Assembly (NCBI GenBank): GCA_012845835.1
Contig: JABAKD010000030.1
Span: forward strand, 4,729,416 to 4,793,415
Direction of reading: 5' to 3'
DNA from: Undaria pinnatifida
Taxonomy: Eukaryota > Sar > Phaeophyceae > Laminariales > Alariaceae
DNA: 64,000 bases
In this document: one piece after another, positions 32,501-42,100 of the stretch
How the letters are laid out: every line of letters begins with the position of its first letter
Numbering within the stretch: position 1 is the stretch's first letter
Program-made: the position numbers and the translations under genes
The notes under the pieces: model-generated
Databases searched by the model: none
What the model was told of the DNA's origin: nothing
Seen by the model: the letters and a program-made list of their open reading frames with translations, nothing else

Positions 32501-35500
32501 AAGTTGCTTGAATAAATAGTGAATCGAACAATGGGTATGTACTGCGTGGTATCCCCGCCCAGGTATGCCTGGATCTCGTGTGCAACGTGCAATTCTACCG
32601 CTCGCAAAACCCCGAGGTGGAAGTCTTCGCGCGATTTCTGGAAGAGTTCTACGGTTGCAAGGAGCTCGCCTTTTTCCTGTGAGTAGAAGCATCGCGATAG
32701 GGACTACTAAGAGCTACAACACAGCAGGGGGTGGTTAATGTATACAAGAGGTTTTCGCGGCTCATGACCCGACCCGCCGCCGAACACGTCAGCAGGGTAT
32801 CAAAATCTCGCTGGTCGAGTCGGGTCGAGTTAGGAGATATTTGGTTTCTCGCGGGACGGGTCGGGTCGGGTCGGGTCAGGATGTTTTTAAAATCTCGCGG
32901 GTCGGGACGGGTTACCCTGACTCGACCAGACCCGTGAAAAGCCATGGTATGTCATACCTCTTACGGAGTGCTCTCTAATACGCAAGTGTGCAAGCTACAG
33001 ACATGACGTGACATGCATGATGTTCAGTGATGTCGTGAACTTGCAGAAAGGTACCACTTTCACAGCTCTCTGTATGGTGTCCGGCTGACATTGGCGACAC
33101 ATACCCCCCCCCCCCTCCATTTTCACTATAGGCTACTCGCACGCATCCGTATACAACTATAGCTTGCGCTGCCGGAGTAGCAACGAGGACCGCCGACAGG
33201 AACAGCTTACGACATCGCTATACATAGCGGGAACCGAAGGACACGCCAGCTAGCGCTGGATTGCGAAGGCAATTGAGTTAAATCGACACGCGACGAGTAC
33301 GAAGTATGAAAATGCGTGGAAGTGTGGTGAGCGTAAGCTTTATTTTTCCCCATCATCAGTCGGAGGGCAGTAAAGAGAAAAAAAAAATCTACTCGCACCA
33401 TTGGCTCTATAGACTATACCCCCTTGCTAAAACACGGACACTTTTCAAAGATTTTGTTGGCGCAGCACAGCGAAAAAACTGCAAATGATTACTGTATCCC
33501 ATAAATGTCATGGTGGTGGTGCGTATTCTGAAATTGAACACCACGAAAGATCACATTTGAATTGAAAAATAAACGGAGAAGCCCCAACAGTAGTACCTGC
33601 TGCACAATTTTCATGGGCTTCCTCACGCGAGGAGCTCTTCGATACCTCGCCCGATGTCATCGATGCACCACAGCCAGCCCCCTGTCGCAGGTTTATTAGT
33701 GCATGCTTCCTGGGGCCCCCTCGCGTGAGAAGCTCTCTGCCTCGCCCAAATGTTATCGATGCACGCACCTGTTGTGTTTTGGTGCACGGTGGTTGAAGTC
33801 GGGATTGCGCACGAAAAACGCCGACGCATGCCCTCCGACGTGCTGCTGCATCCCTCGCACCTATCACAAAACTAAAAAAACTCGTCGGCTACGCTTTCTG
33901 CTTGTATATACATTTATCCATTTAGGGTCTTCTGACCGTTTTTTTTGCCGCCGCAAACACGTTATTCCACTCTACTTCCAAGTAGCTCAGATCTAAAGGC
34001 CTCGACGCCTACCAGTGGGCATGGTTTTCGTGAGGGTTACCTATAGACATGTAACGCCGAAGCCCCTCCGGCATACTACTGCCTCAAAGTACAAAATAAC
34101 CATCGGCAATTATCTTCGTAAAATGATCGACAAAAATCTATGCAAATCGTGATCATCGGCAAACTTCTCAAAAACATCGGTTGTGGTTCCGCTTTTTTGT
34201 GTCGTCGAACCATTTATTTGCTGCTCCCCCTCCCGCCACCCCCTCCCGCCACTCCCTCCCGCCACCCCCCCACCCCACGCAAAGTGACTTGAGAGCGGAA
34301 GCGCACCGAGTAGCTCGGGTCTGCACAAAACGGAAGGCGGTGAGTGTTATAAGGCTGTGCTTGGGTAGTGGATAATTGGTTATTCTTGGCATCAGGAATC
34401 GCTTGGCTATTGACCCGTCGATCCGTATATCCGGCCGATCCAACACTCCTCCGTCCCAGCCCGCGAAGAGTGTCATGAGGTTTAATTTTTGGGAGATAAC
34501 TGGTTAATACTTACCAGTGCAGTAGTCCAACGGGCTAATACCTCCTGATGCCGTAACGGGAAGTGACTACGTGCCGGGTCAGGGTCGGGTTTCCGTCGAG
34601 GGGGCGTTTTTTTCTCTTGCGGTGTACCGGTGACAAACGCAGCTCAAACCGGTGACGACGTCGGACATTACGCGTGAACGCATTCTCTGCTACATGCGTT
34701 GAAGCTCGTTGGCTCAGATTGCACCGCGTTTTTCTCGGGTTGCACCGCATTCGTTTGTGCGACGTACCTTCCATATCTTTACGCGTACAGAGTTATTTCA
34801 TTGAATATCTGCGGCAGTAGTTCATGTTAAGATACGGCCTCGAAAGGCCTGTAGGTATCCGAATTCAAGATCATTTGGATGGGTTTCGTATGATAAGGTT
34901 GGCGGTTTATATTCGGGGAAGTTAGGAATTAGATCGGAGGCACGCGCCTCCGATCTCAGAAGCTATCCCGGGCTCTGGTGGAAACGAATAAAGCTACATC
35001 TCTACGAAGGAACGAAAGTGAGTACTCTCCGAGGACCTGCTCAATTGGCAGACCTGCAGGGGGCACTCTGTGTCCCCCACCTTTAATTTCACATGTGGCG
35101 TCGTCGGCAGGACAGAAAAAAAAGGTTTTTGATGGGTGACTATTGCCTTGCTGTAGGGTCTGCTTTTCTTTCTACTGCTTTTCTTCGCATGTTCCTGGCT
35201 CCACAGCCAGACGGTTAGAGGTGTGGGAGTGGGGTTTGAGGAGCCGCATCTTCGACTCATGGTCTAGTTCGTAGAACCGGAGTTTCCCCGAATCTCCCAT
35301 ATTTCTGCATATGCGACTCATCAGGGTGGGCTAGTGTTAAGATACGGCCTCGAAAGGCCTGTAGGTATCCGAATTCAAGATCATTTGGATGGGTTTCGTA
35401 TGATAAGGTTGGCGGTTTATATTCGGGGAAGTTAGGAATTAGATCGGAGGCACGCGCCTCCGATCTCAGAAGCTATCCCGGGCTCTGGTGGAAACGAATA

Positions 35501-38500
35501 AAGCTACATCTCTACGAAGGAACGAAAGTGAGTACTCTCCGAGGACCTGCTCAATTGGCAGACCTGCAGGGGGCACTCTGTGTCCCCCACCTTTAATTTC
35601 ACATTCAGCTCTTCATACGCCTTTCCTGCGATGGCGACATGCTATCGACACGCTTTCGTCAATTTTTCCGAAAGCTGTAGGTTTATGCGCTGGGTGTTAT
35701 ATCGACCTGCTGCCACGTAGGGGGCAGAGAGAAGCCACGATGGCTGACAATTGCTTGGTGATGTTTTCCTCCACAGTAGAGACAAAGGGACATGTAGGCA
35801 CCGAAAATGGGACTGGCGGTGTACTCGATATTCATGCATGGCCGTAGTCTTAAGACCTTTGTTGACCCTCGCATCCCTACTATGCCGGGACGGAGCATGT
35901 CGGACTTTCATCGACCAGCCAGACGTTGCTTGCACCAAGCGCGAAGCGCCGTGAGGTGTTCGGCGAGTCGCATGAAGGAAGGGTGAACTGCATCCTACCA
36001 AGAATCGCTTGTGAAGCGGACTTGCACATGGATGACAGCTTCGATGAGTTAATTTAATTTCCGGTATGGCCACTTCCAGAGACAGCAGCGGGAGTGCTTT
36101 GTAACTGCCTCGTGGGTATCTTGCCGGGACTGGGGGGGGCAATCAGCTACGGAAACACTTTTCTGTTGAGGATGGCGCGTACCCCATACGAAGAACATTT
36201 TTTTTTGCTGTGCTGGGTCATTCCTAACGAACGAAAAAAATAAGCCATGAACTCACTGCATACCGAACGAGTGCGGGGGAAAAGCTACGCGGAAGGAGTT
36301 GAACAGTCTAGGCAGGTAGACAGACGCCCTCCTTTAGTGCAGGTGTTTACAGCAATAACTACTGCCTGTGACCGTGCTCTGAGGCAATGTGAACCACCCG
36401 AAGAACAAGCTTCCTGCCACAGATCTTGCCTTTTTAGGATCTCCAGATCCTTATGATGCACCACAGCAGTAGCCGATTAATGCAACCTACACCTACTGCT
36501 GTACACAGTAACTCAGAACGCGGTGAACTAAGCAACAGAAGCCGAACGGCAACAACCCAGAAAAACCGGAACGGCCAAAAGTGACGGGCAGCGATCGCGA
36601 TTTGTGATATTTTTGTTGAACTGGTGCTATGTCACATTTTTTTTCCTGAAAATAAGTCACAATATAGCTATATATTTCGGCGCAAAATAATGGTGACACC
36701 AATTTATTAAGAAACAAATCTTGCGTTTTTTAGTCACCATAACATTCACGGTTCACCTTTCTTTTTTTTTTCTGTTGCAGTACGCGACTTTTCGTTTTTG
36801 CTCTCTCTAGGATACGACTCTCGCCTGTCTGCGCTGTTCTCTCTCGCGTGCGCGATCGGACACAACATATTCGCCGTGGCTTACACTGAAGCTCACCAAC
36901 GTCGGCGGCTTATACCATACCATGCCGCCGCCGGGGCTCCTCTTTTTTTTTCCTCGTGGGGCGACACCAGACCATGCAAACCGTTTGGATGACCCTCCCG
37001 GACTGCGTTCGAGCGGCCAAGGAAGTGTTTTCGGATAAAGCCTCCTTGCACTTCAGGGACCTCATCGCCACCGTCGAGATTCAGGCGAGAGCTGCATATC
37101 CTGCGCGCGCACGGAGAGACGAGTGGGATTGACTTGCGCCTGGCTTTGATACCGCACGGACGATATCTAGTGCTGTTTTGATACTACGATCGTGGAGGGA
37201 GGGGGGTAGGAGAGAAGGAGAGGGGAGAGGTAGGGTGGGTGGGTGCGTGGGTGGGTGGGTGGGTGGGTGGGTAGGTGGGTGGGTGGGTGGGTAAGTGGGT
37301 GGGTGGGTAGGTGGGTGGGTAAGTGGTGGGTGGGTAGGTGGGTGGGTGGGTGGGTGGGTGGGTGGGTGGGTGGGTAGGTGGGTGGGTGGGTGGGTGCGTG
37401 GGTAGGTGGGCGGGTGGGTGGGGTGGGCGGGTGGGTGGATGGGTGGGTGGGTGGGTGGGTGGGTAGGTGGGTGGGTTGGTGGGTGGGTGGGTGGGTGGGT
37501 AGGTGGGTGGGTGGGTAGGTGGGTGGGTAGGTGGGTAGGTGGGTGGGTGGGTGGGTGGGTGGGTGGGTGGGTGCATGCATGGGTGGGAGGGTGGGTGGGT
37601 AGGTGGGTGGGTGCGGGGGTGGGTAGGTGAGTGGGTGGGTGGGTGGGTGCGTGCGTGGGTAGGTGGGTGAGTAGGGGGGTGGGTGAGTGGGCGGGTGGGT
37701 GGCAACACAAGGGGACGCGGGTGAGGGCGACCGGTCGCCCACGTGCGGCACTTGTCGGAGTCGAATTTTGCACGGTCGCACGGCCAGGGTGAAATGTTTA
37801 TGAGTTGCGATCGGTTATCCGTCGCTCGAGATAGCAGATGCTTGCTGGACCGCTTAAAAATAACTCACCAGTGGGATCGCTTGCGCACGTTAATTGCTCG
37901 TAGTAGTCTACAGATACTGATTTGTAGTTTGTCGCTCGAATCTATGTTTGCTTGCTTATCAGGAAAAAAAAAATGCGTTCCAGCTCAACCCGTGGGAGAT
38001 TGTACCCTCGGCGACCTTTTAGATAGGCCGTGGTCACAGGTAACGCCCCCTCTTTGCCCTCGGTACACACACGCGTTTTACAAATATCGGCCATGCGGAT
38101 TGTTCCTCTCTTTTTCTCGCTCCTTTGCCACCACCTTGCCGACGCGTTCAAAACCAGATGGCCGAACATTACCCGGGCGGGGGCAGGCAGTGCCACGAAA
38201 AACGGCGCATATCGTTGTCCGACTTCTTGTACCTCGCCATGGTATGCTTCGTATCCCCCAAAGAGCCCGACGAGAACCGGTCTCGGCGGGAAAGCCCGGC
38301 ATCCACCCCCAGTCGTCGCGCGTGCCACCACGGTGGTGGTGGTGGTGGTGGTGGTGGTGGTGCTTGCAGTCGTCGCAGCCGTGGGATAAGCCAGCGACCA
38401 AGCACCAATGACCAAGATGGCTTCGATTTTTCCTCCCCAGCGTCCTCAGCATCCGGGAAAACTCGACGGTGTTTCCGGCCGTTGTCCGAGAGTACGGGGG

Positions 38501-39010
38501 GAGGGGAAAGCGACGACAAAGAAACGATCGTAGGGAGACAGAGCACCGCACGGGACAGCGCTTTCAGCTGTGGGAAGGAATCCTCCATCATGGGCGAGGT
38601 TGTTGGGCGTTGCTCGGGCGCGGCGATGGAGCGAGACAATATCTGGGAGCTACCGAAAGCGGGGGAACGGATGGATGCGACGAAAGAGTTGGAATCTTCC
38701 GCGTTGGTGAGTTTTTATTCACACCGTTTTACACGCCTCCAGGGGTTCGGTGTCGATAGCGTCACCTGTCTCTGGCTGGAGTAAGATGTTACGCTTGCTG
38801 AACATCGTATACTGGGGGTACTAGCAGGAATCATGTTGTGGAATGCTGATGAGGAATAGGATAGACTATACCGGTAGCTAAAATAAAAACGTGTCGGGAA
38901 GGGCAGCTGGGAAATTGTTTGGCGGAGGGTCAATAGGAGAGATATTATTGCTTTGCGGAAGGATATTCGATTTTTGTTTTTCTACGCTAGGATGTCGGAG
39001 GGCACAAAAT

Positions 39011-39041
<31 letters not shown>

Positions 39042-39043
39042 GC

Positions 39044-39089
<46 letters not shown>

Positions 39090-39133
39090 GCAACAGCAAC
39101 AGCAACAACAACAACAACAACAACGGCAGCAGC

Positions 39134-39165
<32 letters not shown>

Positions 39166-42100
39166 CGGCAGCAACCATGATACCTCTCCACCGTAGCACG
39201 CTTCTCGCGCCGAAGCTTTAGCCGTCCCCGATCCCCTTCACTACCTCCACCGCCCAAAGACACCCCTGCTACGTTTAGGAACGCCATGTCAGCATGAAGC
39301 ACCGTAATCTCGCCCTGGGAATCGAATCTCCTCCTCAAGACGCCCGAAAGAGAGGGGTCGAGGTGGAAATGCCACCGGTGACAGCTAGTGCCACCGATGA
39401 TCATCCTACTGTTCAACCTCGAGACAGGCTATGGATTGCTTTTGTTATAATATCTTGCCGTACCCGATCCCCTCCACCATCACCGTCAAAACAACACCCC
39501 TGTTGCGTAGGAACGCCATGTCCGCGTGACGCACAACCTCGCCCTCGAAATCGGACTTCCGGAAGGGGCTAGAAAAGAGCGTCGAGGTGGAAATGCCACG
39601 GGTGGCTGCATCACTGGAGGTTACCCTCTACGCTCTAGACAAGGAAGTGTGCATAACTGTTTTTTGCATGTCGAGCGAGAGTATCGGGACGCGGACGAGA
39701 ACGAGGACGAGAACGAGGAAGCAGGAAGGAGAAAAATATGCATAGGAAACAGTCGATCACCCCCCTCCTCGACCACCCGAAACGAGGCCCAGATTGATTT
39801 TTACTCTCAAAGACACAGCAGTGTGAACGGTCGGCTGCCGCCCTCGAATACTCCGGCGGCTCAAAGAGAATATCCGCCAATGCACGTTGGAGATGATCGA
39901 TTAGACTCGAACACCCAAAATAAGGCCCAGATTTTATTTCCCCCCGGTTCTAGCGCTGACGATACCCGCATCAACAGCGCGAAAGACGACAAAGCGGGAG
40001 GGGGCGACGACAACGCCGAAGACGAGCAAAGTATTAAAATAAGTGCCAGCGGCGGGAGTGGTGGAAGTGGCGGGAGCGGCGGGAGGGCGCCGTGCGGACC
40101 GGGCGGGCACCTAACGGTGACGCAGCGGGTGACGATGTTTGAGGAGCCAAACCAACGACTAGGGGAAGACGACCAGCCGGCATGCTTTGCCCACGCGGGT
40201 GGTGGTGGTAGTGATGGGCTGGGCCGACGACAAGGAGGAGAAGACCGGCCGTTATGCTCTGTCCACGCGGGGGGTGGGGAAGATGGACCGGGCCGACCTT
40301 TTGGGGTGGAGGACCGGTCGCCATGCTTTGCCCACGGGGGCAATGGCGGCAGTGGGCCGGATCGACCATTACGAGGAGAAGGCCAGCCGCCGTGTTGTGT
40401 ACACGCCGGCGATAGTGGCGACGGTGATAGTAGCACCGGTAATCCCCGAGGCCCCTGCGTCGGGCTGGACGGTGCAACCGGCGTCGGAGAGGAAGTGCGC
40501 GGGCCTAAAGGTGCGTGCGAGCCGCAAGGAACAGTTTTCGTGTTTTGGGACAAGGCCATCCATGTGTCTGAGCTCTCAACTCATTTTTTTTTCAAGGTCA
40601 CACGTTGCCCTAACATGTCAACCGCTTTGGGTCCGGTCGAGTCGAGTAGCAGCATACGCATGTGAGGTCCAACACTGACTACGGGCGTGGACGCAGATGT
40701 TATTGCACGCATATATATTATACGTATATATGTGCTGCTGGCAGGTTGAGACTCTCTCTCTATGTATACCCAATAGTGAGTCGATTCACTCCATGCCAGT
40801 CGCCCGCGAACCATCATTTGTTTTTACGTGTGATCCAAGTTCCATCTTGAGGTTCGCAGTTCCGCACACATGCCGCAAGAAAACAACCCTTGAGCTTCTT
40901 CTTCTTTGATCCACCACGCACATACACGCGCGTGTTCGACAGGCCACAAGGCCGAGCGGCTCCCGTCCAGCTTTTCGGCGCTTCGGCGGCACGCAAGTGC
41001 GCGAAACGCGTCGAGTTTTTTTCCAGCGCGTCGACCCGTGGCGAGCATGCAAAGCGCAGAAAAAAGTCGACCACGCCGGTGCTCCGCAGCGGGCCCGGCG
41101 GCGTCCCCCCCCTCGTTAGCGGACGCTCCCTCTCCGTCTCGTCAAAAACATTTTTTGGTTCAAGGCACATCTCCCGGGGGAGATGCTGAGCAACCGCTTC
41201 TGCGAAATGCAAGGAGGAACCCTAGATCGAGCGGAGGTTGTGGCAGTTGCGTTCACAGATCCGTTGAACAAGATCCCGTTGGATACTCATCCGTTGAACA
41301 AGATCCCGTTGGATACTCATCCGTTGAACAAGATCCCGTTGGATACGCCTCCGTTGAAAACGGTCCCGTTGGGTATACATCCGGTCAAAAAGGTCCCGTT
41401 GGATGCACATCCGATGGAAAAGATCCCGCTGGAAAAGATCCCGATCTAACAGATCCTGTTGAAAAGTATCCCCTCGAAACGTATGGAGTTACAAAAGGTG
41501 CCATCGATGAAACCTGCGGGACAGAGAGCGAAAGGCGTCATCAAGCAGCGGCAACCTCGCAAGGAAGACTGCTTCCGCTGACGGATCGACCGGAAATCGA
41601 CGGGACGACTGATGTGAGAAAAAATTGATAATACATGGGGAACAAACAATACTGTGGGCAGGGTTGAAATCAAGTGAAAGGTAGATCATGCGATTGCGGG
41701 GCTTAGGTTTCCCAGCGGGGGCGGGGCGGTCGGGTCGGGGGGGGGGGGGCGTTCTCATAGGGCGAGGGGAGGCGGGGACAGGAGACTGGAGGTGGTGTAC
41801 TACTTTCATGCATGGTCGTAGCCGTGTGACCACAGGAGGGGGGGCGTTTTGCCCTTTGGTTACCACGAAATCGTTGCTATACCTAAAGCGAGTGTTTGAT
41901 TTTCCCGTGGCTGCACGGGCGTTGACGTGGAAATATCCGGAATGCCTTGGCGCTTCGTGTCCACCAATCTTCGTTGAAATGGAGTTGTACGAGGTTTCTC
42001 GCGAGGGAGGTGGCGCGGGCCGTACCCGGGGGGCGACGGGGGGGAGGGGGGGGTAGAGGGGAAGGTTCTGAAGGGAGACATTGTGCCCGATACTTGCATG

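Larger units (their letters stand above)
34825..35603 (+). mobile_element. TRIM (terminal-repeat retrotransposon in miniature)
   Basis: Two 269-bp direct terminal repeats (34825-35093 and 35335-35603) look identical base for base, begin TG and end CA, and flank 241 bases of non-coding DNA. A 4-base target duplication TTCA lies on both sides (34821-34824 and 35604-35607). Two bases inside the 5' LTR is TGGCGTCGTCGGCAGGAC, a plausible tRNA primer-binding site because it starts TGG; the same motif ends repeats at 15838 and 21383. A short purine stretch (CAGGGTGGG) precedes the 3' LTR. There is no gag or pol. Identical LTRs imply recent insertion, driven in trans by an autonomous element elsewhere (inference). 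Confidence 0.95.
32679..36970. other. long intron of the unknown gene
   Basis: Apart from the TRIM and other repeats listed here, I see no domain. At least one exon linking exons C and D should be in it. Confidence 0.5.

Noticed and set aside
34931-34956. AGATCGGA start of the LTR hairpin looks like a sequencing-adapter end
   Set aside because: Only eight bases agree, the sequence then diverges and forms a perfect hairpin repeated in both LTRs. It is genomic.
37081-37781. Three long overlapping minus-strand frames rich in PTHPPTHP
   Set aside because: All come from the GGGT array; every frame of a 4-bp repeat stays open. No splice or start context.
39526-39675. Extending exon F upstream to the ATG at 39526
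   Set aside because: The segment shows no conserved features, and the acceptor at 39675 keeps phase with exon E.
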